Notes: generated by a model from the letters alone, not told the origin. 64,000 bases of DNA from Rhodospirillaceae bacterium (GCA_022843945.1 JALHMR010000011.1:62001-126000); one strand, 5' to 3'. Positions 34,101 to 42,570 are shown, counted from the stretch's first letter. Program-made: numbers and translations.

Positions 34101-34925
34101 TTATGCGGCTTCGCGCTTCGAGTCCGCCACGCCTGCCTTCCCCGCCACCACCTGTTTCAGCTCCAGCACCTCGATCGGGCATTTCGGCCAGTTGTGCTCC
34201 CAGCAGACGATCAGGTCGCAGCCGTTCGGATCGTGGCGGTGATCGCGGAAATTGCGGCTCTGGAATTCGAGCTCGATCCGTACCCGCTCCCAGGTCTTGC
34301 CGACCCGTCGCTTGGCCTCGCAGTCGGGAAAGCCGGCGGTGAGACTCTCGACCGCGAAACCCAGCTCCGTCGCGAGAGCGGCAAACAGGAACAGCACGCC
34401 CTGCTCGTTCACCGGCGTGTGCAGCAGGCCGCGGAAATTCAGCGGGTCACCGTATTGCCGCCCGCCGACCGGCGTCCATTCCGGCCCCTGGCGCGGGATG
34501 CGGCCGGGCACGCGGTGCGCCTTGAGCGCCCCGGCATGGGGAAATGCGGGGTCGTGCTTCTCCTGCCATTGGCGGAAGGCGCGCAGGGACTTGGACCAGC
34601 CCCCGAAGCGCTGCTCGTAGGTCGACAAGGCATAGCGACAGACGCGGGCGAAGCGTACGCGGGTGACCAGGCCCTTCTCGGCGCGGAACACATCGGCCAT
34701 GGCCAGCATCAGATCGTCGTTGTCGACGCGCAGGTTCTGCAGATAGGTGGTCAGCCCGGCCGCGCGCAGCAGCTCGTTGTAGCCGTCGAAGTGCTTGAGC
34801 ACCTGATAGATGTTGATGCCGGTCAGCCGCTGGAAGCGCCCTTGGGTCACTGGCCGGCCGCGCAGCCGCCTGGCCACGCTTTTCATCTTGGCGATCAGGG
34901 TCTTGCGATTAAGCGGGGCAGGCAT
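34101..34925 (-). CDS. Putative nuclease with two homing-endonuclease-associated repeats (copy A)
   Basis: The protein has 274 residues from the ATG whose context matches that of the paralogue at 49.8 kb; an ATG 11 codons upstream falls in the regulatory palindrome. Residues 10-58 and about 70-121 are two similar helical repeats (RRLRGRPVTQGRFQRLTG, FDGYNELLRAAGL; then LVTRVRFARV, FGGWSKSLRAFRQW) like the HNR repeats found with homing endonucleases, which probably bind DNA. The C-terminal half ends HDPNGCDLIVCWEHNW, then EVLELK: D237 and E255-x-K257 fit a PD-(D/E)xK nuclease core. No partner methylase is adjacent. It is probably a restriction-like or mobile nuclease; the function is inferred. 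Confidence 0.7.
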   Translation of the reverse strand: MPAPLNRKTLIAKMKSVARRLRGRPVTQGRFQRLTGINIYQVLKHFDGYNELLRAAGLTTYLQNLRVDNDDLMLAMADVFRAEKGLVTRVRFARVCRYALSTYEQRFGGWSKSLRAFRQWQEKHDPAFPHAGALKAHRVPGRIPRQGPEWTPVGGRQYGDPLNFRGLLHTPVNEQGVLFLFAALATELGFAVESLTAGFPDCEAKRRVGKTWERVRIELEFQSRNFRDHRHDPNGCDLIVCWEHNWPKCPIEVLELKQVVAGKAGVADSKREAA

Positions 34926-34935
34926 TCCGGGCCTC

Positions 34936-34948
34936 AGACGTTTCGTCT
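34936..34948. promoter_or_regulatory. Palindrome before nuclease copy A
   Basis: AGACG-TTT-CGTCT, a perfect inverted repeat 10 bases before the start codon. A palindrome of the same kind (CCAGAC/GTCTGG) lies at the same place before copy B, so it is a likely operator or leader hairpin at the ribosome site. Confidence 0.6.
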
Positions 34949-34978
34949 TTAGTGACATAGGCAGGCCCGCCCGACATT

Positions 34979-35012
34979 CCAGCGTTCAAAATGCCTATAG
35001 ACATTTGTCTAC
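34979..35012. promoter_or_regulatory. Conserved operator/promoter block of nuclease copy A
   Basis: On the gene's strand this reads GTAGACAAATGTCTATAGGC, then ATTTTGAACGCTGG. It contains the inverted repeat TAGACA-AA-TGTCTA. The block recurs, nearly base for base, upstream of copy B at 49675-49710, while the surrounding DNA differs. It is therefore a shared control element. Confidence 0.75.
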
Positions 35013-35077
35013 TTGGGCTCGGCCCGGGACTGGGGCCCCGCCTTGGATTGCCGCCGGGCTTCCACTACGGTTGCGCG

Positions 35078-36097
35078 GTGACCAACCCCTTCAAGCCTTT
35101 ACTCCTCGGAGCGGCGCTGGCCCTGGCGGTGTTTCCGGCCTTGGCCCAGGACGGCCCGATCCGCCTGCTCGACGTGGCGCCCTTGTCGGGCGAAGGCGAC
35201 CAGTGGCGCGACGGGGTCGAGCTGGCCCTGCGCGAGATCGGCGCGCGCGGCGGCATCCTCGGCCGGCCAGTCCTGGTCACCCACAGCGACCTGGTCACGC
35301 GCAGCGATACGCTGAGCGGAAAGCCGGACCTCGTCCTGATGCTCACGCCCGCCATGTCCGAAACGGGGGGTGCGGCCGAGGCGCCGCGTCTCAGCGTGCG
35401 TCCGGAGGCGCCGCTCGCCCGGCTCGCCGACTACGCGGCAGCAGGCCTGAAGGCGCGTTCGGTGGCGGTGGCGAGCCTGTCCGCCGACGACCGCGCCGCG
35501 CTGTCGGCGCGCCTCGCCGCGCGCAGCCTGCGCCTGACCGAGATCACCGTCGAGCCGCAGCAGGTGGATTTCTCCGCCGCGGTCATCCGCATCAAGAATT
35601 CGGACGCCGAGGCGCTGATCCTGCTGCTGCCCGAAACCGAGGCGGTTCGCCTGCTGCAGGAGCTCCGCCGCCAGGGCTACGACAAGCCGATCCTCGGCGG
35701 GACGGGGCTGCTCGCGCCGTCGTTCCTCGAGCGGACGGGGGACACGGCCAACGGGGTGCGCGCTCTCGCCGGGCTGGAGCCGGGCACGCCGATCCCGGCG
35801 ATCCGCGACTTCGTGCGCAAGTATCAGCAGACCTATCGCACGGCCCCTGGCCCGGCCGCGCTGCGCGGCTATGCGGCGCTCTACGCCGCGAAGGTCGTGG
35901 CCGCGAAAGCCGGGCGGCTCGATCGCGCGAGCGTCGCCGCGGCGCTCAAGGACACGCGCTTCGACGCCCGGGCCGAGCCCGGCCTGCTGCTCGACGCCGT
36001 CGCGGACGAGAGCGGCACGCTCGCTCCCCAGACCCTGGTCTTCGAGATCCGCGACCGCCAGCCGGTGATTGTCGACAGTGTGCCGGGCGCTCAGTAG
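35078..36097 (+). CDS. Branched-chain amino acid-type ABC solute-binding protein
   Basis: The protein has 339 residues from the GTG at 35078, which opens a signal peptide PLLLGAALALAVFPALA. The longer frame from 34991 begins in the operator of the nuclease gene and has no signal. The mature part follows the Leu/Ile/Val-binding (type I periplasmic) plan: IRLLDVAPLSGEG, then ALREIGARGGILGRPV near the start, and later VDFSAAVIRIKNSDAEALIL and YDKPILGGTG. It is shorter than usual in the hinge region (LVTRSDTLSGKPDLVLML). No permease or ATPase gene of this type is next to it, so it is an orphan receptor. Confidence 0.75.
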   Translation: MTNPFKPLLLGAALALAVFPALAQDGPIRLLDVAPLSGEGDQWRDGVELALREIGARGGILGRPVLVTHSDLVTRSDTLSGKPDLVLMLTPAMSETGGAAEAPRLSVRPEAPLARLADYAAAGLKARSVAVASLSADDRAALSARLAARSLRLTEITVEPQQVDFSAAVIRIKNSDAEALILLLPETEAVRLLQELRRQGYDKPILGGTGLLAPSFLERTGDTANGVRALAGLEPGTPIPAIRDFVRKYQQTYRTAPGPAALRGYAALYAAKVVAAKAGRLDRASVAAALKDTRFDARAEPGLLLDAVADESGTLAPQTLVFEIRDRQPVIVDSVPGAQ

Positions 36098-36100
36098 CGC

Positions 36101-36211
36101 TCGTCGCCCCGGCGCAGGCCGGGGTCCAGTCTTTCCGGAGAACAAGGGCGCGAAGCGCGGCCTTCGTGCTGGATCCCGGATCATCGCGCGCTGCGCACGC
36201 TCGTCCGGGAC
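36101..36211. repeat. Palindromic intergenic repeat (GTCACCCC / GGTCC type)
   Basis: CGCCCCGGCGCAGGCCGGGG, then TCCAGT, opens the block and GCTGGATCCCGGATCATCGC, GCGCTGCGCACGC, TCGTCCGGGAC closes it. It is related to the repeats at 48.1 and 51.9 kb. It fills the converging gap between the solute-binding protein and the ABC-2 permease. Confidence 0.65.
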
Positions 36212-36220
36212 TGCGCGCCG

Positions 36221-37048
36221 CTAGGCGCGCAGCTTGTACCCCGTCCGGAACATCCAGTGGCAGAGGGCGAAGAGCGCCGCGTCGGCGGCCACCAGGATGA
36301 CGATGCCGAGCGTCAGGTTGCTGTCGGCATGGCCGATGAAGCCGTAGCGGAAGCCGTCGATCATGTAGAAGAACGGATTCCACAGCGCGATCTCGTGCCA
36401 GGGCGGCGGCAGGCGGTCGATCGTGTAGAAGGTGCCGGAGAGAAAGGCCGCCGGTGTCACCACGAAATTGGTCACCGCCGCGATGTGGTCGAACTTCTCC
36501 GACCACACGCCGCCGGCGACACCGAGCAGCGAGAGCAGCAGCGAGGCGGCGAGGCCGTGGAACAGGATGAAGCCGAGGTGCTCCACGTGCAGCGGCACGA
36601 AGGGCAGCAGGCAGAGGCTGACCGTGAGGCCGACCACCAGCCCGCGCGCCACGCCGCCGGCGGCGAAGCCCAGGGTCAGCTCGGTCGCCGAGAGCGGCGG
36701 CATCAGCGAGTCGACGATGTTGCCCTGGACCTTGGAGATGACCATCGACGAGGAGGTGTTGGCAAAGGCGTTCTGGGCCATGGCCATGATGATCAGGCCG
36801 GGCGCCAGGAACTCGGCGAAGCTCACCCCGCCGACCTCGCGCACCGCCCCGCCCAGGGCCAGCGCGAAGACGGCGAGCAGCAGCAGGGTGGTGACCACCG
36901 GCGCCAGCACCGTCTGGGTATAGACCTTCAAGAAGCGCCGCACCTCGCGCGACGTCAGCGTCCACAGGCCGAGCCAGTTGAGCAGTCCGTAGCGGCGCGG
37001 CTCCGGCGCCGCGGCCAGCGCCGGCCGTTCAGGAGTCGTGTCGGGCAT
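36221..37048 (-). CDS. ABC-2-type transporter permease
   Basis: The protein has 275 residues from the ATG at 37048; the frame continues into the recX region, but that is antisense shadow. It has six membrane helices of the ABC-2 type with LAPVVTTLLLLAVFALALGG, GLIIMAMAQNAFANTSSSM, SKVQGNIVDSLMPPLSATE and NPFFYMIDGFRYGFIG, the last close to the NodJ/DrrB/YadH signature. It would export a lipid, drug or polysaccharide with an ATPase, which is not in the window. The start is divergent from recX with about 54 bp between. Confidence 0.85.
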   Translation of the reverse strand: MPDTTPERPALAAAPEPRRYGLLNWLGLWTLTSREVRRFLKVYTQTVLAPVVTTLLLLAVFALALGGAVREVGGVSFAEFLAPGLIIMAMAQNAFANTSSSMVISKVQGNIVDSLMPPLSATELTLGFAAGGVARGLVVGLTVSLCLLPFVPLHVEHLGFILFHGLAASLLLSLLGVAGGVWSEKFDHIAAVTNFVVTPAAFLSGTFYTIDRLPPPWHEIALWNPFFYMIDGFRYGFIGHADSNLTLGIVILVAADAALFALCHWMFRTGYKLRA

Positions 37049-37102
37049 GAGCCGGACGATAGGCCGCTCTTTATCGGGTCGCAAGCAGGCTAGAATGCCG
37101 TG

Positions 37103-37666
37103 ATGCGCGCCCGCCAAGGCCCTCGAAAGATTCCCGATACCGGCCTGCCGGCGCTGGAGCGGGCGGCGCTGCATTACCTCGAGCGCTATGCCAGCTCCGC
37201 CGCGAATCTGCGCCGGGTGCTGATGCGCCGCGTCGACCAGGCGGCGCGGGCTGGCATGATCGAACGAGCGGATGGCGCGACGCGCGTCGGCGCGGTGATC
37301 GACAAGCTCGTGGCGCGGCGGCTGCTCGACGACAAGGCCTATGCCGAGGGCCGCGCGCGCAGCCTCAGCCGCCAGGGCCGCTCGAAATCCGTCATCGCCC
37401 GGCGGCTGCAGGTCAAGGGCGTGGCCGGCGAGGCGCTCGACGGCGCCCTGGCGGCGCTGGCCGAAGAAGGACATTCCGACCTCGCCGGTGCCCTGAAGCT
37501 GGCGCGCAAGCGCCGCCTCGGACCGTTCCGCCCCAAGGCCGAACGCCAGGAACGCCGTCAGCGCGACATGGCCGCACTGGGCCGCGCCGGCTTCTCCTTC
37601 GAGATCGCGCGCAAGGTGATCGAGGCCGAATCGGCGGAAGCGATCGAGGAAGAGATCGAAAATTGA
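37103..37666 (+). CDS. recX: RecX-family regulatory protein
   Basis: The protein has 187 residues from the ATG; a GTG just before it is also possible. The RecX three-helix repeats are visible: LERAALHYLERYASSAANLRR, then VIDKLVARRLLDDKAYAEGRARSLSRQGRS and VIARRLQVKGVAGEALDGAL. RecX binds RecA filaments and limits their activity. The alphaproteobacterial form is diverged, as here. recA is not in the window. A strong hairpin follows the stop. Confidence 0.82.
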   Translation: MRARQGPRKIPDTGLPALERAALHYLERYASSAANLRRVLMRRVDQAARAGMIERADGATRVGAVIDKLVARRLLDDKAYAEGRARSLSRQGRSKSVIARRLQVKGVAGEALDGALAALAEEGHSDLAGALKLARKRRLGPFRPKAERQERRQRDMAALGRAGFSFEIARKVIEAESAEAIEEEIEN

Positions 37667-37668
37667 TC

Positions 37669-37713
37669 GTCACCCCGGACAAGCGACGCTGACGGGTCGC
37701 TGTCCGGGGTGAC
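37669..37713 (+). terminator. Terminator hairpin after recX
   Basis: GTCACCCCGGAC (37669-37680) pairs with GTCCGGGGTGAC (37702-37713), extended inside by AGCGAC/GTCGCT, followed by ATTCTTT. It would end recX transcription; the same GTCACCCCGG arms occur in the longer intergenic repeats, so it may be a cut-down member. Confidence 0.75.
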
Positions 37714-37733
37714 ATTCTTTCAGGCCACGGCGC

Positions 37734-38180
37734 CTACCGTTTCTCCGACCCAGTCTTCGTCGCCCGCAACAGATTGTCGCGCAGCCGGGTCACCGTCTTC
37801 TGCACGGCGGGGAACTCGTCGCCGAGGCCGATGGCGCCCACCAGCGGCGCGCCGAGATCCTTGTCGACCAGGCGGCGGCCGGCCGGGGTCAGGCTGATCC
37901 GCACCTGCCGTTCGTCGGCGGGATCGCGTTGCCGCCGGATATAGCCCGTCGTCTCCAGCTTCTTCAGGAGCGGCGTCAGCGTGTTGGATTCGAGGAACAG
38001 CTTCTCGCCCAGCGCCCCGACGGTCTGGTCGTCCTCCTCGGCCAGCGCCACCAGCGCGATGTACTGGGTGTAGGACAGGCCGACCTTGTCGAGGATCGGC
38101 TTGTAGGCCCGGCCAAAGGCCAGGTTGGCCGAGTAGACGGCAAAGCACAGGAAATTCGAGAGTTTTCGGGCCATGGGCAT
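37734..38180 (-). CDS. ohrR: OhrR, MarR-family organic-peroxide sensor
   Basis: A 148-residue MarR protein. C12 in LSNFLCFAVYSANLAFGRAY is the reactive cysteine of OhrR, and YTQYIALVAL with a winged HTH (KLFLESNTLTPLLKKLETTG, then RRQRDPADERQVRISLT) completes the family picture. Oxidation of C12 by organic hydroperoxide releases the repressor from DNA. It is divergent from ohr, with two palindromic sites between. A second ATG two codons in is an equal candidate for the start. Confidence 0.92.
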   Translation of the reverse strand: MPMARKLSNFLCFAVYSANLAFGRAYKPILDKVGLSYTQYIALVALAEEDDQTVGALGEKLFLESNTLTPLLKKLETTGYIRRQRDPADERQVRISLTPAGRRLVDKDLGAPLVGAIGLGDEFPAVQKTVTRLRDNLLRATKTGSEKR

Positions 38181-38223
38181 ACCTGTGTAAGACGGCGGCG
38201 GGTTGATCTCAATATATATCGTA

Positions 38224-38238
38224 TCCGATTAAATCGGA
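38224..38238. promoter_or_regulatory. OhrR operator 1
   Basis: TCCGATT-A-AATCGGA, a perfect 15-bp palindrome close to the ohrR start. It shares the CCGAT half-site with operator 2. Confidence 0.75.
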
Positions 38239-38243
38239 AGTGC

Positions 38244-38272
38244 TTGACAAGCATCCCGGCCTCCCCTATTTA
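38244..38272 (+). promoter_or_regulatory. Candidate ohr promoter
   Basis: A perfect TTGACA -35 box (38244-38249), 17-base spacer and weak -10 TATTTA (38267-38272). It lies between the two operators, so repressor bound at either one would block it. Confidence 0.55.
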
Positions 38273-38278
38273 CACCGC

Positions 38279-38295
38279 ATCCGATTAGATCGGAT
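38279..38295. promoter_or_regulatory. OhrR operator 2
   Basis: ATCCGAT-TAG-ATCGGAT has perfect 7-bp arms just downstream of the presumed ohr -10 box. The sequence ATCGGATACGATA here is the exact reverse complement of TATCGTATCCGAT at operator 1 (38217-38229), so the whole control region is mirror-symmetric. Confidence 0.75.
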
Positions 38296-38328
38296 ACGAT
38301 ATAACTTCAGATGGAAGGGATCACCCCC

Positions 38329-38739
38329 ATGACCGAGCGCGTTGTTTTCTCCGGCACCACCCACAACACCAGCGGCCGCAACGGCGGCACCCGCAGCCGC
38401 GACGGCTTCCTCGACCTGCAGATGGCCGAGCCGCACCCGGCCGCCGAGAACCTCTTCGGCGCCGCCTGGTCGGCCTGCTACATGGGCGCCATCCAGCTCT
38501 CCGCCGCCCAGCGCAAGATCAAGCTCCCGGCCGACCTGGCTGTCGATGCCAGGATCGACCTGGTCCTCGACAAGGGCGCCTATTTCCTGCGCGCGGATCT
38601 CAAGGTCAGCGTCCCGGGTATCGAGCCCGAACTGGCCCAGGAACTGATCGAGGCGGCGCATCTGATCTGCCCGTACTCCAAGGCCGTCCACGGCAACATC
38701 GACGTGACGACCACCCTTGTCGAACCGGCCCTGGTCTGA
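38329..38739 (+). CDS. ohr: Organic hydroperoxide resistance protein
   Basis: The protein has 136 residues from the ATG 8 bases after GAAGGGA; an ATG 18 bases upstream is less likely. The two redox cysteines are C50 (WSACYMGAIQ) and C114 (HLICPYSKA), and the N-terminal GRNGGTRSRDG is typical. Ohr reduces organic and lipid hydroperoxides with lipoyl-linked electrons in the cytoplasm. It is controlled by the divergent ohrR. Confidence 0.95.
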   Translation: MTERVVFSGTTHNTSGRNGGTRSRDGFLDLQMAEPHPAAENLFGAAWSACYMGAIQLSAAQRKIKLPADLAVDARIDLVLDKGAYFLRADLKVSVPGIEPELAQELIEAAHLICPYSKAVHGNIDVTTTLVEPALV

Positions 38740-38869
38740 ACCGACCCTCCCGGGGCCCCGCCCAGTCCTTTTCCTCGCGCGCGTAGCCGCCACACCAACC
38801 CTACGCGCGCGAGAATAAGGAAGTCGGCGTGCGAGCCCCGGGATGGCTCGCGAGCGATAGAGGACTGTC

Positions 38870-39943
38870 ATGAACCGCCGCCTTTTTCTCACCGCGCTGC
38901 TCGGCAGCGCCATCGGAGTGCCCCTCGTGACTTCGAACACCTTCACCCCGCCTTTCACCGCCGCGCTGGCGCAATGGGTCGGGGGCGGCCGGGTGCCGTC
39001 CTTCGCCGGCGCCACGGCCTGGCTCAACTCGCCGCCGCTCGACATGGCGAGTCTGCGCGGCAAGGTCGTGCTGGTCGATTTCTGGACCTATACCTGCATC
39101 AACTGGCTGCGCACCTACCCTTACGTCCGCGCCTGGGCGGAGAAGTACCGGGACCGCGGGCTGGTGGTCATCGGCGTGCACGCGCCCGAATTCTCCTTCG
39201 AGAAGAACCTCGATAACGTCCGCCGCGCCGTGGCGGAGCGGAAGCTCGATTACCCGGTCGCGGTCGACAACGACCAGGCGATCTGGCGCGCCTTCGATAA
39301 CCACTATTGGCCGGCGCTCTACATGATCGATGCGCAGGGCCGCCTCCGCCACCACCATTTCGGCGAAGGCAGCTACGAGCAGTCGGAGCGGGTGCTGCAG
39401 CAGCTGCTGGAAGAGGCCGGCAACAACGATATCGGTGAGACGCTGGTCTCGGTCGAGGCCGGCGGCATCGAAGCCGCTGCCGACTGGCGCAGCCTGCGCT
39501 CGCCCGAGAACTATCTCGGTGCCGCGCGCACGGAAGGCTTTGCCTCGCCCGGCGGCCTCGTGCCCCATCAGGCGCACCCCTACGCCGCGCCGGCGCAATT
39601 GCGCCTCAACCACTGGGCGCTGGCGGGCAACTGGACGGTCGAGGGCGAGGCCGCGCGGCTGAACGCGGCCGGCGGCCGGGTCGTCAACCGTTTCCAGGCT
39701 CGCGACCTGCACCTCGTCCTGGTGTCCGCCGTGCCGGGTCAGCCCATCCGCTTCCGCGTCAGGCTCGATGGAGCGGCACCGGGCGCCGACCATGGCATCG
39801 ACATCGACGCCGAAGGCCGGGGAACAATCGAGGCGCCGCGCCTCTACCAGCTCGTGCGCCAGTCAGGCCCGGTCGCCGCGCGGAATTTCGAGATCGAGTT
39901 CCTCGATCCCGGCGTGCGCGCCTACGCTTTTACTTTTGGCTGA
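38870..39943 (+). CDS. Exported thioredoxin-fold protein with a single active-site Cys
   Basis: A 357-residue protein with a Tat- or Sec-like signal (MNRRLFLTALLGSAIG). The thioredoxin-like domain (to about 195) has LRGKVVLVDFWTYTCINW, where C76 takes the first position of CxxC and W79 the second, so no disulfide pair is possible. LVVIGVHAPEFSFEKN and NHYWPALYMIDAQG (cis-Pro) keep the fold. The C-terminal 150 residues form a beta-rich domain with LNHWALAGNWTVEGE, like the C-terminus of DipZ-related redoxins. It could be a peroxidase or a binding protein rather than a disulfide reductase. It follows ohr by 130 bp. Confidence 0.78.
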   Translation: MNRRLFLTALLGSAIGVPLVTSNTFTPPFTAALAQWVGGGRVPSFAGATAWLNSPPLDMASLRGKVVLVDFWTYTCINWLRTYPYVRAWAEKYRDRGLVVIGVHAPEFSFEKNLDNVRRAVAERKLDYPVAVDNDQAIWRAFDNHYWPALYMIDAQGRLRHHHFGEGSYEQSERVLQQLLEEAGNNDIGETLVSVEAGGIEAAADWRSLRSPENYLGAARTEGFASPGGLVPHQAHPYAAPAQLRLNHWALAGNWTVEGEAARLNAAGGRVVNRFQARDLHLVLVSAVPGQPIRFRVRLDGAAPGADHGIDIDAEGRGTIEAPRLYQLVRQSGPVAARNFEIEFLDPGVRAYAFTFG

Positions 39944-39969
39944 CGGGCACCTGCGGCTGAGGATTTCCG

Positions 39970-40302
39970 ATGACCGGACATGATCTCTCCGCCGCGGTTC
40001 ATGCCTACGAGCATGGCCTGAGGGCCGTTGCGGCGACGGGCCGCCGCCTCGACATCCTCGATGAGCGGTTGCTGGACTACGGCGCCCCAAGGACTCCAAG
40101 AGGGGGCCGGCGCGCGGCCGTCCTGCCGCCGCCCTGGGTCCCGCGCGGGCCCGAGCGCCTCGAACATGCGATCGCCGCGCCGACGGCCACCGCGTTCAGG
40201 CTGGGCTTCGGCTTTGCCGCCGGCGCCGGGCTCTTCCGGCTCCTGGTGCTGGCTGGGGTCGGCGTGCTGTTGCTGGCGGCAGCCGGCACCGCGGGGCTCT
40301 AA
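39970..40302 (+). CDS. Small hypothetical membrane-anchored protein
   Basis: A 110-residue protein that I do not recognise. The N-terminal 70 residues are soluble with a helical stretch (VHAYEHGLRAVAATGRRLDIL) and a Pro/Arg-rich linker; residues about 72-108 are hydrophobic (LLVLAGVGVLLLAAAG) and make one or two membrane helices at the C-terminus. It lies 26 bp after the redoxin gene and overlaps the converging MscS gene by 4 bp. An operon with the redoxin is likely. Confidence 0.55.
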   Translation: MTGHDLSAAVHAYEHGLRAVAATGRRLDILDERLLDYGAPRTPRGGRRAAVLPPPWVPRGPERLEHAIAAPTATAFRLGFGFAAGAGLFRLLVLAGVGVLLLAAAGTAGL

Positions 40303-42521
40303 GAACCCGGCGCGACCGGCAGCGCCTTGGTCTCGCCGATGATGCGGATCGTGCGGTGCGGGAAGGGGATGTCGATTCCCTCGCGGTCGAAGGCGGCCTT
40401 GATCCGCTGGTTGAAGGCGCGCTGCACCTGCCACTGCTTGCCCGGCAGGGTGCGCATGCGACCCTTAACAGTGATCGCCGAATCGCCAAAGGTGTCGAGG
40501 CCGGAGAATTCGAGATCGCCGGTGATGAAGGGGCCGAGCTCCGGATCGGCGCGCAGCTCCGTCGCCTCCTTGACCAGCACCTCGCGCACCCGGTTGACGT
40601 CCGACTCGTAACCCACCCCGAGCTCGAACACGGCGAAGGAGAAGTCGCGCGTCATATTCGTAATCGTTTTAATCTCGCTAAACGGCACGGTGTGCACATG
40701 CCCGGCGAAGTCGCGCAGGCGCACGGTGCGCATCGAGATCTCCTCGACCACGCCGCTGAGGTCGGCGATCTTGACCACGTCGCCGACGGCGAAGGAATCC
40801 TCGATCAGGTTGGCGATGCCCTCGATCAGGTTCTTGACCAGGGTCTGGGCGCCGAGACCGACGGCCAGGCCGACGACGCCGGCGCCGGCGATCAGCGGCG
40901 CGATGTTGATGCCGATCTCCGAGAGGATGATCATGGCCACGAAGACGCAGAGCACCGCCAGCAAAGCGCGCTGGGCCAGCGTGATCAGGGTGCGCACCCG
41001 CAGGCTGCGACGGGTGGGCGAGGCGCCGAAGGCGCGGCTGGCGTAGCGGTCGAGCACCGCGTTGATGCTCTCCCAGAGCACCACGGTGATGACCACGATC
41101 AGCGCGATCGAGACCACGCTGGTGCCGATGCGCTGGCCGGCGGGCGAAGTCAGCCAGTCGAAGGAGCGGATGCCCCAGGCCTGCAGAATCACCGAGGCGG
41201 CGAAGCCGTAGGCGGCGATGACGATGGCCAGGTTGAAGATCTGCAGGTAGCGGTTGGCGCGGATCTCCAGGGCGGGCAAGCGCTGGCGGATCTCGTCGGT
41301 GATGCGGAAGACATACGCCAGCCCGCCCTGCGCCAGGCGCACCGCGAGGCGCGCCGCCACCAGGGCGACGGCGGTGATCAGCGTGGCGCGGATGACGAAG
41401 AACGGGCCACCATCGGGGTGGAAGATCCAGACCGCGAAGACGATGGCCACGTAGAGGATGGCGGCGACGTGCCAGTACTCGGCGGCCAGGCGCTTGGTGC
41501 CGCGCATCGCCTCCGAGGGCGGCGCCTCGGGCAGCTCGCCGTCGATCGGCGAGGGGGCGCGCGGGGCGGCGATGGCCTGGGCCACCGGCTGGCGGTTCTG
41601 CAGGATCAAGATCACCGTCAGCAGGCCGATGATCACGCCGATCGAGCGCAGCAGGAAGCGGTGGCCGGCGCTCGGGATGCCGATGAGCAGCGCCGCCTCC
41701 GCTATGAAGTATCCATAGACCGCGATATTCGTCAGCCGCCTGGCCCAGATATGCAGGTAGGCCGCGGTCTCGTCGGTGAGCGGCAGCGGGCGCAGGGCCG
41801 CCACCTGGGGCGACAGCACGATGCCGACCACCACCATGATGGCGCGGGCCAGTAGGTTGGCGTTGATCAGGGCCAGCGCCACGAGCCGCGCCACGCGGCT
41901 GGGCTCGGTGAAGGTCAGCGTGCCGAAGGCCACGGCGGCGAAGACGATCACCGGCACGACAGAGACCAGCGCGTAGAGCACGCCGTAGGGCAACCGCGCC
42001 CAGCGGTCGCAACCCGCGCAGCGCGTTTCGATCCAGCGCCGCGGCCCGCGCAGCAACCGGTTGGCAATGTACTCGGCCAGCCAGCCGGCGAAGAGGACAC
42101 CGAGGACGGTGGCGAAGATCTCGATCAGCCGCTTGCGGTTGCGCTCGTCGGAGATCTCGTCCTGGAGCCAGCCGTAGAGCTTGGGCGCATCGGCCACGAA
42201 AGCCGCGGCGCGCAGCAGCGCTTCGCCGATGTCGGCGACCTTCTCCGATAGGCCCTCCAGGAGACGCGACGCCAGGCGGTCCTGCTCCAGCGGGCTGGAG
42301 GGCTCGGTGGCCTGCTGCGCCTGCACCAGGCCGCGCAGGTCGCGGATGAAGCGCTCGCGCGCCTCGGGATTCTCCAGCGTGGCGAGCAGCCGGTCGATCT
42401 CCGAGCGGCTGAGCGCCGCCGCGGCATCCGACGACGGGGCGTCCTGCGCCAGGGCGGGGCCAAGAAGCGGCAGGAGAAGGAGGAGGGCGAGGCCGAAGCG
42501 TCGCAGGAAAGGTCCGATCAT
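40299..42521 (-). CDS. Large MscS-family mechanosensitive channel
   Basis: A 740-residue protein with a signal peptide (FGLALLLLLPLLGPALAQ), an N-terminal periplasmic helical domain of about 130 residues, roughly ten membrane helices, and the MscS core near residues 540-720: IAPLIAGAGVVGLAVGLGAQTLVKNLI is the pore helix, followed by SFAVGDVVKIADLSGVVEEI, the signature beta domain, and a cytoplasmic part. The protein belongs to the larger MscK/YbdG-type group. It opens on osmotic downshock. It stands alone on its strand. Confidence 0.9.
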   Translation of the reverse strand: MIGPFLRRFGLALLLLLPLLGPALAQDAPSSDAAAALSRSEIDRLLATLENPEARERFIRDLRGLVQAQQATEPSSPLEQDRLASRLLEGLSEKVADIGEALLRAAAFVADAPKLYGWLQDEISDERNRKRLIEIFATVLGVLFAGWLAEYIANRLLRGPRRWIETRCAGCDRWARLPYGVLYALVSVVPVIVFAAVAFGTLTFTEPSRVARLVALALINANLLARAIMVVVGIVLSPQVAALRPLPLTDETAAYLHIWARRLTNIAVYGYFIAEAALLIGIPSAGHRFLLRSIGVIIGLLTVILILQNRQPVAQAIAAPRAPSPIDGELPEAPPSEAMRGTKRLAAEYWHVAAILYVAIVFAVWIFHPDGGPFFVIRATLITAVALVAARLAVRLAQGGLAYVFRITDEIRQRLPALEIRANRYLQIFNLAIVIAAYGFAASVILQAWGIRSFDWLTSPAGQRIGTSVVSIALIVVITVVLWESINAVLDRYASRAFGASPTRRSLRVRTLITLAQRALLAVLCVFVAMIILSEIGINIAPLIAGAGVVGLAVGLGAQTLVKNLIEGIANLIEDSFAVGDVVKIADLSGVVEEISMRTVRLRDFAGHVHTVPFSEIKTITNMTRDFSFAVFELGVGYESDVNRVREVLVKEATELRADPELGPFITGDLEFSGLDTFGDSAITVKGRMRTLPGKQWQVQRAFNQRIKAAFDREGIDIPFPHRTIRIIGETKALPVAPGS

Positions 42522-42570
42522 GCGGTGGGCAATCTAGCGCGGGGCTTCCGGTCTGTCAGCCGCGGCAGTG

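Noticed and set aside
34101-34925. Type II restriction-modification system
   Set aside because: A D...ExK core is likely, but there is no DNA methyltransferase next to either copy; the methyltransferase at 12.9-14.4 kb lacks DNA-MTase motifs such as DPPY/NPPY.
32074-35012. Prophage or integrative element remnant
   Set aside because: There are toxin-antitoxin modules and a nuclease, but no integrase, no phage structural genes and no attachment site at the only tRNA gene (17 kb).
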